This document shows positions 34,762-43,664 of a stretch of 64,000 bases of DNA, in pieces. Source of the DNA: Roseibium salinum (GTDB lineage: Bacteria; Pseudomonadota; Alphaproteobacteria; Rhizobiales; Stappiaceae). The position numbers were made by a program, and so were the translations under genes. Location of the stretch: the NCBI RefSeq assembly GCF_026240905.1, contig NZ_JAPEVI010000001.1, positions 470,000-533,999 on the forward strand, in the 5' to 3' direction. Numbering within the stretch: position 1 is the stretch's first letter; each line of letters starts with the position of its first letter. Below the pieces are notes generated by a model. That model worked only from the letters and a program-made list of their open reading frames with translations, made no database searches and had not been told where the DNA came from.

Positions 34762-35037
34762 CTATTCGACCGCGGCTTTGCGGGCGTCAGCAAAGTCGTC
34801 GTCTGTCAGCGAAGAGTAATCGTTCTCACGCAGGGATTGGGAGAGCCGCGCACGAATATCGCCGCGCTCTTGCTCTAACGCTTTTTCCATGTGCCTGCGC
34901 ACCAGGTCACGGATAAACTCGCTTGGCGTTTCGTAAAGCGATCCCTTGCCGGTAATCTCGCCTACATAGAGCGCCAGAGGGTCGGGCAACGTCGTGTTCA
35001 GGCGTTTGATCATTTTTGGGTAGTGGGTATCCGCCAT
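34762..35037 (-). CDS. Ribbon-helix-helix antitoxin (CopG/ParD-like, second module)
   Basis: 91-residue antitoxin: the ribbon-helix-helix is KRLNTTLPDPLALYVGEI and TPSEFIRDLVRRHMEKA, followed by a charged tail ending DDDFADARKAAVE. ATG 35037 is chosen because GGAGA lies upstream; an earlier ATG at 35055 has no site and a later one at 35013 would cut off residues before the ribbon. First of the two-gene unit. Confidence 0.78.
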   Translation of the reverse strand: MADTHYPKMIKRLNTTLPDPLALYVGEITGKGSLYETPSEFIRDLVRRHMEKALEQERGDIRARLSQSLRENDYSSLTDDDFADARKAAVE

Positions 35038-35240
35038 GGCGGTTTCTCCTATCATTCCGGTCTCATTTTCTCACAATTGCGCGCTCTACGTCAACTAAAC
35101 GCGCATTTGAGCGCTTTTCAGCAGTTTATTTCCTTTGGTCTGATATCACCTCACGCCCCGCAGTGGCGGTGCGACGCTGCGGGGAACGGCAACTGAGGGA
35201 AAATCCTCCTACGCCGCCACGATCGTGAAGCGGGCGGGTG

Positions 35241-35543
35241 CTATTGGAGCGAAGCTGCGATGTCGTTCCAGACCTTCCGGGCATCACGGGTGTTCGGGTC
35301 CTTGCCGGCACGCCTAAACCAGTAGGCCGCGTTGCCATGATCTCCCTCGATCAGGTGACAGAGAGCGTGGATCCAGTCGTGCACGCGGTCGCCTTCCGCG
35401 CTCTGGCAGATTTCGTGCGCTTCCTCCCATTCCGGCCCAAGGTTCAAGCCGCCCTTCTCGAGCCACCAGAGCGCCTTCCATGGCGGAGTGAATTCATCGG
35501 GAGGACTGGCGGACGACAAGTCCATTCGAGGTGTTTCGGACAT
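35241..35543 (-). CDS. Conserved hypothetical protein
   Basis: 100 residues of a conserved short family of unknown function. It has PPWKALWWLEKG, then WEEAHEICQSAEGDRVHDWIHALCHLIEGDHGNAAYWFRRAGK, a helix-rich pattern (HAxLHxxEGDxxNAxYWxRRAG) that recurs in short proteins of many proteobacteria. AAAGGAGC precedes ATG 35543. No membrane segment, signal or catalytic motif is seen. Divergent from the LacI gene at 35656. I do not recognise a function. Confidence 0.7.
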   Translation of the reverse strand: MSETPRMDLSSASPPDEFTPPWKALWWLEKGGLNLGPEWEEAHEICQSAEGDRVHDWIHALCHLIEGDHGNAAYWFRRAGKDPNTRDARKVWNDIAASLQ

Positions 35544-35557
35544 GAAATGCTCCTTTG

Positions 35558-35573
35558 CTGCGTATATTCGCAG
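35558..35573. promoter_or_regulatory. Palindrome between the hypothetical gene and a LacI gene
   Basis: CTGCG-TATATT-CGCAG has perfect five-base arms and lies 15 bp before the start of the hypothetical gene, in the 112 bp divergent gap. It is AT-rich in the centre. It could be the LacI operator or a leader hairpin; the sequence alone does not decide. Confidence 0.35.
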
Positions 35574-35655
35574 ATTATTCCAATTATAACTCTTGTCGTA
35601 CCGACCCCGTTGTAGTTTGAGGTAGATATGACTTCTTCGAAATGATGCATGAAGC

Positions 35656-36684
35656 ATGACGAAATTGGACTTCAAGAAACCGAACCCGACCGTCCAGGAC
35701 GTTGCTCGTGCAGCCAACGTTTCCACGGCCACTGTAAGCCGTGCGCTTTCCTCGCCCGAACGGGTTTCTGTCAAGACCCGCGAAAGCGTTGCCAAAGCGA
35801 TCGAAAAGACTGGCTATGTGCTCAATCATGCTGCACGAAGCCTGCGCCGGAGAGACACGGGAACCATCGTCGCCCTGGTTCCCGATATCGGAAATTCGCA
35901 TTTCTCGAATATCCTGGAAGGTATCGAGACAGTCTGCGCCGATCGTGATCTGAAGGTTCTCATTGCTGATACGCGAAAACCGTCGATGTCGCGTTCCAGG
36001 CTAGGCGAGTTTTTCAGCAAGAACAATTGCGACGGGATCGTCATCCTTGATGGACACTTGTCGATTGCGGCCATACGTGCGGCAAATCCCCTGCTGCCAC
36101 CGATCGTAACCGCCGGCGAATGGAGCGATGATCCGGCGGTGCCGATGTCTGTGGTCGACAATCTGCTCGGCGCAAAACTGGCGGTTTCGCACCTCCTTGA
36201 GCGCGGGCATTCGAAAATAGGACATGTCACCGGATTGCTCACCCACAGGCCGGGGCGCGATCGCCTCGAAGGGTTCAGAGCCACGTTGAAGGATGCTGGT
36301 CTTGATCCGGCTCCGGCCTGGACGTTCGAAGGCGACTACACCCTTGACGCGGGCGCGAAGGCGGCGAGAGCCTGGCTGGCTGCAGCAGAAAGACCGACAG
36401 CGGTCTTCTGCGCCAGCGACCGGACTGCCTTCGGCTTCATTTGCGAGTTGAATGAAGCGGGTGTGCGGGTACCTCAGGATGTCTCGGTCGTCGGATATGA
36501 CAACATAGATGTCGCAGGGCACTTCGTCCCGCCACTGACGACGGTCCACCAGCCGCGCCGTGCGGTCGGCGAACAGGCCGCTCGACTGTTGCTCGGCCGG
36601 CTCGAGGGCAAGGAACCGACGGAGACCTGCGTCCAGCTGGAACCCAGGCTGGTGGTGAGGAAAAGCACGGCAGTTCGTGGATAA
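35656..36684 (+). CDS. LacI-family transcriptional regulator
   Basis: 342 residues. The helix-turn-helix is PTVQDVARAANVSTATVSRALSSPERV at about 11-37, with hinge helix motif NHAARSLRRR, and a sugar-sensor domain including GYDNIDVAGHFVPPLTTVHQPRRAVGEQA. It belongs to a different LacI branch than the two inositol-cluster regulators. ATG 35656 gives the family start. The neighbour downstream on the other strand is an aldolase, but no structural gene follows on its own strand, so its target is not clear. Confidence 0.88.
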   Translation: MTKLDFKKPNPTVQDVARAANVSTATVSRALSSPERVSVKTRESVAKAIEKTGYVLNHAARSLRRRDTGTIVALVPDIGNSHFSNILEGIETVCADRDLKVLIADTRKPSMSRSRLGEFFSKNNCDGIVILDGHLSIAAIRAANPLLPPIVTAGEWSDDPAVPMSVVDNLLGAKLAVSHLLERGHSKIGHVTGLLTHRPGRDRLEGFRATLKDAGLDPAPAWTFEGDYTLDAGAKAARAWLAAAERPTAVFCASDRTAFGFICELNEAGVRVPQDVSVVGYDNIDVAGHFVPPLTTVHQPRRAVGEQAARLLLGRLEGKEPTETCVQLEPRLVVRKSTAVRG

Positions 36685-36820
36685 TCCCATGGTGTGAACC
36701 GGCGCGGCAACGCGAGCGATACGCTGCGCGATGAATTGCGGGCGGTCCGTGTGGGAAACAGTTCAGCGTCTTTGCGGATTTACCGACCGACCCTTCGCCG
36801 GGATGCCCCTCTTTCTCTGC

Positions 36821-37583
36821 TTAGTCCCGCCAACTGGCATCCTCGGCATCCAGCGTCGACTTGAGGTAGTCGAAATGACGCTCCGCCATGCCGCGGTAGG
36901 ATACCCAGCCCTCCGCCGTATCGCGCGCCACCGCTTCATTCAGCACCGCGAGCGGGCAGCCCGTGGAAAGGGCCAGGATCTGCGTCCGCGCGGCCTTCTC
37001 GAAGAAGTAGAGATCCTCGAACGCATCCGCGACGGTCTCGCCCGTCACGGTCACGCCGTGATTTCCCATGACCAGCACCGCATGGCCGCGCAGGGCGCGT
37101 GCAAGGTGTTCGCCTTCGGAGGCGGTGTCGGAAATGCCACCGAATTCGAGATCATAACCGATCCGTCCGAAGAAGCGTGCAGTGTTGTTGTCGATTGGCA
37201 GAAGCGTCGGGTCCTTCAGGCAGGCCAAAGCCGTGGCATAGGGTGAATGGCAATGCAGGATCACCCGCGCTTCAGGGATCTCCCGATGCAACGTGCCATG
37301 CACCGCCCAGGCCGACGGATCAGGCGCGTCGGACCCCTTCATCACTTCCGGCGAGTCCGCGTCGAGAATGAGAAGGTCGCTCGCCCGAACCGTCGCGAAA
37401 TGCTGCCACCGGGGGTTCAGCAGGAACTTCCGGCCACAGGACGACACCGCCGCGCTGAAGTGATTGCCGACGGATCTCGCTCCAGCCGAAGCGGTGGCAG
37501 AGCCGGAAGGCGGCCGCCAGGTCCTGCCGGAGACCGGTGATATCGGCAGGTTCGGCCGGGATACTTCTGGATACCATAGTCAT
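36821..37583 (-). pseudogene. Class II aldolase/adducin family protein, single-base frameshift
   Basis: Zinc-dependent aldolase or epimerase fold. The front part, from ATG 37583 (ITGLRQDLAAAFRLCHRFGWSE), is in one frame and the rest, GNHFSAAVSSCGRKFLLNPRW onwards, in another. Removing one C at 37472-37473 gives GWSEIVGNHFSAAV and 253 residues, exact codon length. The zinc ligands are in place: HCHSPYA and GNHGVTVTG. ATG 37583 overlaps the stop of the dioxygenase by four bases (ATGA), so they are coupled. Convergent with the LacI gene. Probable sequencing error or recent pseudogene. Confidence 0.78.
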
Positions 37584-38716
37584 GCCTTGAACCGCCCCTC
37601 ACTGACGAGCGCGCGATAGCTCGAACGCATCTCGGCCCGGTCGGCATAGCATCCGCGCAGGTAGCGGTTGCCGCTGGTTGCGGAATAGGCGGCCCGGCCA
37701 TGCACGATGCGATGATTGTCGAAGACAATGCACTCGCCCGCCTGGAGAGTGAAGCGCATGATGTAGCGATCATCCTGAAGCAGCTTCCCGAAACGGCAGA
37801 AGGCCGGATAATACGCATCGAGCAGATCCTGCGGCAGGTCGATCAGGTCGAGCATATGCTGGCTGATGGTCAGGCCCGAGACCTCGCCATGCTGATCCAG
37901 CTCGATCACTCGCTGGTAGGAGCGCATGTCGTAAGTGTCGTGCTCGCAGTAGAACGGGACGTCGATGGTGCTGAGCAGCCGGAAGCCCTCGGGATCCATG
38001 TTGCGGAAGTCATTGGCCGCAGCCACGCCGTCACCGAAGAGATTGCGCCCACCTTCGACCGTGTTGGCGCGCATGTGCAGGAACTGGACACCAGGGGCGT
38101 GTTCTTCCGCCGGCGTGTCGGTATGAAGTTCCAGAGCAGCTGCGGTATAGGCTGTGTTTGTCGGATTGATGTGGGTGCGGACGTCGAAATAGTCGCCGAA
38201 GAAGGTCGGACGCACCTGGCCCATCACGTTCACGAGCCGGGTCAGCGCCTCGTCGCTGTCCGGCATCCCGGTGACGACCGAGATCCCCTCGACGATCAGT
38301 GCCTCCAGCCAGTCCTTCGCCCTGGCCTTGTCCGACAGGAGCTCGGCATGGGTGAAGCGGGCGACATCCGCATAGTGATCGCCATACCACGCCCGGCGCG
38401 GCAGGTCGGCCGGATCGGGGCGGCGCCGGCCCTGCGCATAGGCCTCGAGCCAGGAGACCGGCATGCGGGTTACATGGTCCTCGCCGGCCCAGTCGATGAT
38501 CAGCACATCACGCTCCATCCGGGCAGCCTCGGCCCGGGGGGCTTGCTCCAGATGAAAGATGTCGAAGCTTCGCTCCCTTGTGGTCGCGTCGAACGAGCTC
38601 GGGCAGTTATCGCGCAGCCAATGGTAGTTGAAATAGCTGCTGCCTGTGGTCAATGCGACGTGCAGTCCCTTATCGGAAAGGGTCACGGCCTCGGGAGAGG
38701 ACGTCATCACGTTCAT
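37580..38716 (-). CDS. Gamma-butyrobetaine hydroxylase-like Fe(II)/2-oxoglutarate dioxygenase
   Basis: About 378 residues. The N-terminal DUF971-like part (YFNYHWLRDNCPSSFD) is joined to a TauD/TfdA double-stranded beta-helix. The iron ligands are the LHTDTP pair (His and Asp) and the distal His in FDNHRIVHGR. This combination is that of carnitine-pathway hydroxylases (gamma-butyrobetaine or trimethyllysine). ATG 38716 has GGATGG at a good distance; ATG 38725 is three codons earlier with no good site. Coupled through ATGA to the class II aldolase. The substrate is inferred to be a quaternary amine or related acid. Confidence 0.82.
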   Translation of the reverse strand: MNVMTSSPEAVTLSDKGLHVALTTGSSYFNYHWLRDNCPSSFDATTRERSFDIFHLEQAPRAEAARMERDVLIIDWAGEDHVTRMPVSWLEAYAQGRRRPDPADLPRRAWYGDHYADVARFTHAELLSDKARAKDWLEALIVEGISVVTGMPDSDEALTRLVNVMGQVRPTFFGDYFDVRTHINPTNTAYTAAALELHTDTPAEEHAPGVQFLHMRANTVEGGRNLFGDGVAAANDFRNMDPEGFRLLSTIDVPFYCEHDTYDMRSYQRVIELDQHGEVSGLTISQHMLDLIDLPQDLLDAYYPAFCRFGKLLQDDRYIMRFTLQAGECIVFDNHRIVHGRAAYSATSGNRYLRGCYADRAEMRSSYRALVSEGRFKA

Positions 38717-38822
38717 GGGAGCCATCCTGTTGCTTGGGGTGCCTGTTCACCCCCAGAAATATTCATTTCACCGCGCCGAAAAAGATTGATAAAACTAATC
38801 TCAAGTTAAGTCTGAGGTTAAC

Positions 38823-39746
38823 ATGAACCGTCTCCCGCCACTCCGGCTGCTCGTCACCTTCGACGCCGTCCAGCGTCTGGGCTCGATGCAGCTTGCCGCC
38901 AGCGAACTCAACGTGACGCGGCCGGCGGTGACGCAGGCAATCAAGGCGCTCGAGGATCAGATCGGCGTGCCGCTCATGGACCGCCGGTGCAAACCGTCGG
39001 TGCCGACGGAGGCTGGCGAGCGGCTGGCTCGCGCGACGCGCAACGGGCTGAGCCTTATCGCCGACAGCATCGAGGAAATCCGCTACTCTGCCGGGCTGGC
39101 CGGACGGCAGATCACCGTCTCCTGCACGCTTGGCATGGCAACACACTGGCTGATGCCGCGGCTGCCGCAGTTCTATGCCCGCCATCCCGATATTCTGGTG
39201 AACCTGCAGACACCTCCCTCGGACCTGCCCGCCTTCGCCACCGGCGTCGATATCGCGCTGCGTTACGGCGGGGACGATTGGCGGGATGGTGAGACGGTGA
39301 AGCTCTTCGACGAGCAGGCCTGCCCCGTCGGCCGCGCCGGGCTGATCGAGGCGGCCATGGCGCACCCGGAAGGACTTCTCGCGGCACCGCTCATCCATGT
39401 GCGCTCGCCCCACGCCCATCACTGGGCGAGTTGGCCGGAGTATTTCGCGGCCAGGGAACTTGGCCGACCCCACGGCCCGATGCAGGTGTTCGACAACTAT
39501 ATCCAGGCTGTGCAGGCTGCCCTTGACGGCAGGGGCGTTATGCTCGGCTGGCGTTCGATCACTGAATCGCGAGTCCAGGACGGTACTTTCGCCGCTCTTC
39601 CAGATGGCGGCTGCGACTTCGGCACGGCCTACTGGGTCACCTGCTCCCGCGACAGTCAACGCAAACCCGCCGCCCGGGCGTTCATGGAGTGGATCACGGA
39701 AACATCGGTCAGAGGCAATGACTTGAACACCAGGGAGTACTCCTGA
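38823..39746 (+). CDS. LysR-family regulator (GcvA-like)
   Basis: 307 residues with an N-terminal LysR helix-turn-helix (LRLLVTFDAVQRLGSMQLAASELNVTRPAVTQ, residues about 7-38) and a periplasmic-binding-like effector domain. The PPLRLLVTFDAV start and GVDIALRYGGDDW stretch are of the GcvA type. It is divergent from the dioxygenase-aldolase unit across 106 bp, so it probably controls that unit. A CTCA-N9-TGAG dyad lies at 38800-38816, just before its start. Confidence 0.87.
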   Translation: MNRLPPLRLLVTFDAVQRLGSMQLAASELNVTRPAVTQAIKALEDQIGVPLMDRRCKPSVPTEAGERLARATRNGLSLIADSIEEIRYSAGLAGRQITVSCTLGMATHWLMPRLPQFYARHPDILVNLQTPPSDLPAFATGVDIALRYGGDDWRDGETVKLFDEQACPVGRAGLIEAAMAHPEGLLAAPLIHVRSPHAHHWASWPEYFAARELGRPHGPMQVFDNYIQAVQAALDGRGVMLGWRSITESRVQDGTFAALPDGGCDFGTAYWVTCSRDSQRKPAARAFMEWITETSVRGNDLNTREYS

Positions 39747-40034
39747 TGCGGCAGTACGGTTCTCATCATGCTTGTCGCGCGGCACCTGCTGAGCCGTTAC
39801 TTGTGCCTGCTGGCGCCGAGGGCTACCCGGCTGGTGCCTGACGGTTTTCTGCGCCGAGGGGAGCCACTGTGGTAGGACAAATTAAAAGCTTCGAATGTGC
39901 ACTATTCGGTCTATCCTTCTGATGCGCGGCCGACCATTCCTTTAATTTAATCAAATGTATGAAAAGATTTGGAACGCAACTGGCGACTCGGCGTTGCGGC
40001 TGGTTGACAGCAGGCCCGGCTCCATTTATCAATT

Positions 40035-40043
40035 TTGGTCCAA
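40035..40043. promoter_or_regulatory. FadR/GntR-type operator candidate in the 339 bp gap 39747-40085
   Basis: TTGG-T-CCAA (40035-40043) sits 43 bp before the regulator start. The TGGTCCA core resembles known FadR-type (FCD) sites. The rest of the gap 39747-40085 is partly AT-rich (39930-39970), with no gene that I can support. Autoregulation is inferred. Confidence 0.45.
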
Positions 40044-40085
40044 CAAATAGATTGATCGGCAGCAACTTCGTAGCAGGCGTTGCAA

Positions 40086-40820
40086 ATGGATTTAACTGGA
40101 GAAACGGGGACGATAGACCCCTCCGACAGCAGATCGGGCGGTTCGGCCGTAGACGCCGTGGTCCGCCAGATTCGCGAACTCATCGCAGACGCCAGGCTGA
40201 CGGTGGGCGACAGTCTGCCCACGGAGCGGGAGTTGTGCGCCCGATTCAGCGCCAGCCGGAACACGGTCCGTGAGGCAATGCGCATCCTCAAGGCATATGG
40301 GCTTGTCGACGTGCGGCCGAAGGTTGGCGCTACGATCGTTGACGATCGCATGGCGCGCGTTTTCGACCTGCTTTCGTTCAACACGATGGAAGTGTCGCGC
40401 AAAACGTTCTCCGACGTTCAGGCCTTTCGCGATCTGCTGGAGGTTGGTTCGGCCGATCAGATTCTGGATCGCATCACAGTGGCTGATGTCGATGAATTGT
40501 ACGAAATCAACCACGGCCTGGAGCAGATCCACGACATCGACGAGGCCTCCGAGGTGGACTACGCGTTCCACGTCCGGCTGATCTCAATTCTCGATAACGC
40601 TGCCATCCTCGACGTCTACAAGGTCATGAAGCCGGTCGTCTTGCGGATCATGCAGAAAGGCAAAACCCGGCGAACATTCACCACGGAGACCTACTCGGAG
40701 CACAAAGGCGTCATCGACGCGCTGGCTGTGCGCGATCGGCTCGCATTCCAGTACCGGCTTCGGAACCATCTCATGATCGGGTTCAGGAACTTCAGCGAGG
40801 AGATGTCGGAAACGGGCTGA
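40086..40820 (+). CDS. FadR-subfamily GntR regulator (FCD domain)
   Basis: 244 residues. The winged helix runs VRQIRELIADARLTVGDSLPTERELCARFSASRNTVREAMRILK at residues about 27-70, followed by an all-helical FCD ligand domain with the metal-binding pattern SEVDYAFHVRLI and EHKGVIDAL. ATG 40086 is used; a TTG two codons earlier is also possible. The sugar ABC genes start 97 bp downstream on the same strand, so it probably controls them. The effector is likely the imported sugar or its acid. Confidence 0.87.
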   Translation: MDLTGETGTIDPSDSRSGGSAVDAVVRQIRELIADARLTVGDSLPTERELCARFSASRNTVREAMRILKAYGLVDVRPKVGATIVDDRMARVFDLLSFNTMEVSRKTFSDVQAFRDLLEVGSADQILDRITVADVDELYEINHGLEQIHDIDEASEVDYAFHVRLISILDNAAILDVYKVMKPVVLRIMQKGKTRRTFTTETYSEHKGVIDALAVRDRLAFQYRLRNHLMIGFRNFSEEMSETG

Positions 40821-40917
40821 GGGAGACAGCCCGTGTACGCTCTCGCTGAGGCGTGAGGGTGGTTGCGCCAGCCCCGTAAAAACATTCGCAAATTGGCGCT
40901 GACGAGGGAGGAAGAAC

Positions 40918-42030
40918 ATGAAAGCACTATTGAAATCCGCCACGGCGGTCGCCGTGCTCGCACTTTCGGCGCAGTTTGCCAATGCCGGACCGAATGTAGG
41001 TTCCGGCCCCGGGGCGGACCCGGCATGCTTCGCGCCTGTTTCCGAGGAAGCAGACTATTTTCAGTGGCCGGCCCGCGAAGGTCCGTACAAGATCGCGTTC
41101 GTCAACGGCTTCATCGCCAATGACTGGCGCGTCCAGATGATTGCGGTCGCCAAGGCCTATGCGGAGCAGCCAAATGTTGCTGCCGACCTTGCGGAGTTCA
41201 AGGTGGTCTCGGTCGGGGAGGATATCGCGGCACAGATCGCGGCGGCCAACAACTTCATCGACCAGGGCTTCGACGCCATCATCATCAACGCAAACAACAC
41301 TGCCGCGTTCGGCTCGGTGGTTCGTAAAGCCAATGACGCCAACGTCGTAGTGCTGTCCTTCGACAACGTGATCGACGATCCCAATCAGATTGCAATCAAT
41401 GTCGACCAGAAGGGGTTGGGACGGGCCGCCGGTGAATTCCTGCTTTCCAAGACAGATGCCGATCCGGCGAAGTTCCTGCACGTGCGCGGACCTGCCGGCC
41501 AACCGGTCGACATTGCACGCAATGAAGGCTTCCATGAAGCTATCAAGGCGTCCGGCCGGACCGTCGAGGTGACCGACGTCGTCGGCAACTGGGCTCCGGG
41601 CGATGCGCAGAAGGTCACCGCCGACGCCATCGCGGCCGGCGGCGTCTTTGACGGCATCTACGTGCAGGGCGGGTCCCAGGGAGCGGCAACGGCCATGCTC
41701 GACGCGGGCAAATTCACCGCGCCGATATCCGGAGAAACCGAGAACGCGTTCCGCCAGCTTTGCAACGAAAAGGGTCTGACTTGCCAGTCGGGCGGCACCG
41801 GTCCGGCGCAATCCTCGGTCACCATCAAGACTGCCATCGCGGCGCTCAAGGGCGAGCTTATTCCGCAAAGCATCGCGCTACCGACCTCAATCTCCTATGC
41901 ACCCTTTGAGGAAGGTGTTGACGTCTTCCCGGAACTGCCAGGCAGTTTTTTCGCAGGCAACAACTTCGACGCCTGCAATATCGGCTTTACCGCCGAAGAA
42001 ATCGCCGGTCAGACCGGGGAAAACAACTGA
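40918..42030 (+). CDS. Sugar ABC transporter substrate-binding protein
   Basis: 370 residues including a Sec signal peptide (1-23, ending FANA). The Peripla_BP_4 fold shows KIAFVNGFIANDWRVQM, the NFIDQGFDAIIINANNTAA hinge and GAATAMLDAGKF. GAGGGAGGAAG precedes ATG 40918. Longer than the usual 320 residues because of an N-terminal extension with ADPACFAPVSEEADY. First of a four-gene importer. The ligand is unknown. Confidence 0.88.
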   Translation: MKALLKSATAVAVLALSAQFANAGPNVGSGPGADPACFAPVSEEADYFQWPAREGPYKIAFVNGFIANDWRVQMIAVAKAYAEQPNVAADLAEFKVVSVGEDIAAQIAAANNFIDQGFDAIIINANNTAAFGSVVRKANDANVVVLSFDNVIDDPNQIAINVDQKGLGRAAGEFLLSKTDADPAKFLHVRGPAGQPVDIARNEGFHEAIKASGRTVEVTDVVGNWAPGDAQKVTADAIAAGGVFDGIYVQGGSQGAATAMLDAGKFTAPISGETENAFRQLCNEKGLTCQSGGTGPAQSSVTIKTAIAALKGELIPQSIALPTSISYAPFEEGVDVFPELPGSFFAGNNFDACNIGFTAEEIAGQTGENN

Positions 42031-42099
42031 CATCTGACGCAGAGCGGGCGTTGCCGGAGGCCGTCTTGCCGGCGGCGCCCCCTTCACGGAAGGTCTGAG

Positions 42100-43664
42100 A
42101 TGGTGGATTCCATTGCTGCACCGCTGCTGCGCATGTCGGGCATCACCAAGCATTACGGCGGTGTCCGTGCGCTCGAGAACGCGGATTTCGATGCGAACCG
42201 GGGCACGATCCATGCCCTGCTTGGGGAGAATGGGGCGGGCAAGTCGACTTTGATCAAGGTATTGTCCGGAGTGGTGCAGCCCGATACGGGTACGATCTCG
42301 CTCGACGGCACGCCCATCGAATTTGCAAATCCTACCGAGGCAAACAACGCTGGCATCGCCTGTATCTTTCAGGAACTCTCGCTGCTGCCCGACCTGTCGG
42401 TGGCCGATAACATCGGGATCGGCAGCCCGCCGGGACCTTTCGGGCTGATAAATTACAGGGCGCAACGGCGGCTGGCCGAAGAGCTTCTCGCCCGCGTCGG
42501 CGGTGATGGCATCCATCCTTCGGCCACCGTGCGCGAACTGCCATTGTCACGCCGGCAGATTGTTGAGATCGCCAAGGCCCTGGCCCGGAATCCCAAGTTA
42601 CTCATTCTCGATGAAGCCACCTCGGCACTGACCGCGGCGGATGTCGAGAAGGTGTTTACACTGCTGCACAAACTGCGCGAAGACGGCCTTGCCATCATCT
42701 ACATTTCGCACCGGATGCACGAGATCGCCGAACTCGCCGACATGTGTACGGTGTTTCGCAACGGCCGCAAGGTCGAGACCTTCAGGGCCGGCACCAAGTC
42801 CGACAACGCCATCGTCGAGATGATGATTGGACGCGAATACAAAAGCGTGTTTCCGCCCAAAACCGAAAAAAGCCCGAGCTTGCTTCCGTTCTCAAGGTTC
42901 GCGACTTTTCCTGGCAAAACCAGTTGAACGGTATCGATCTCGATATCCGCCCCGGCGAGATCGTCGGCCTTGGCGGACTGGACGGACAGGGCCAGCGCCA
43001 GTTGCTGCTCGGCCTGTTCGGCACCCTGATCGGGACATCCGGCAAGGTCGAAGTCGGCGGCAGTCCTGTCAGGTTGTCGAGCCCAAAGCGTGCGAAATCC
43101 GACGAAGTCGGCATGGCGCTGATACCGGAGGACCGCAAGAATGAAGGGCTCATGCTACCGATGACCGTGCGGGAGAACTTGTCCTTCGCCGCCGTCGAGC
43201 AGGTCAGCCGTTTCGGTGTGGTCGATCTCGCCGCCGAAAAGAGAGCGATCGACAAGATGGTCGACCTTCTCAAGATTAAGTCGGATGGCATCGACGGCCC
43301 GGTCGGGTCCCTTTCCGGCGGCAATCAGCAAAAGATCGTCATCGGCAAGTGGCTGATGACCAAGCCGCGCATCATTCTCTTGAATGATCCGACGCGCGGC
43401 ATCGATGTCGGCACGAAGCAGGAGATCTACCAGCTTCTGCAGAAGCTGGCCAGCGAGGGCGCGGCGATCCTTTTCTATTCAACGGACTATGACGAACTGA
43501 TCGGCTGTTGCGATCGGGTTCTGGTGATGTATGGAGGAGCTGTAGTGCGTACGCTGGAGGGCGATCAGCTCAACGAAACCAATCTCGTTTCCGCGGCTCT
43601 GAATCTGCCGGTTCCGGCCGATGAGGTGCCAAGGACCGCTCCGGCGACGGAGGCGGCATTATGA
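42100..43664 (+). pseudogene. Double-domain sugar ABC ATPase (RbsA-like), single-base frameshift
   Basis: Two fused nucleotide-binding domains. The first has Walker A GENGAGKS and LILDEATSALT; its signature LSRRQ is degenerate. The second continues in another frame from ASVLKVRDFSWQNQL and shows LSGGNQQKIVIGKWL and LLNDPTRGIDVGTKQEIY. The switch falls in the A6 run 42866-42871; one more A gives exactly 522 codons. Substrate import energy supply for the neighbouring permeases. The degenerate signature and LLNDPT are features of this subfamily, not damage. The single indel is probably an assembly error. Confidence 0.8.
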
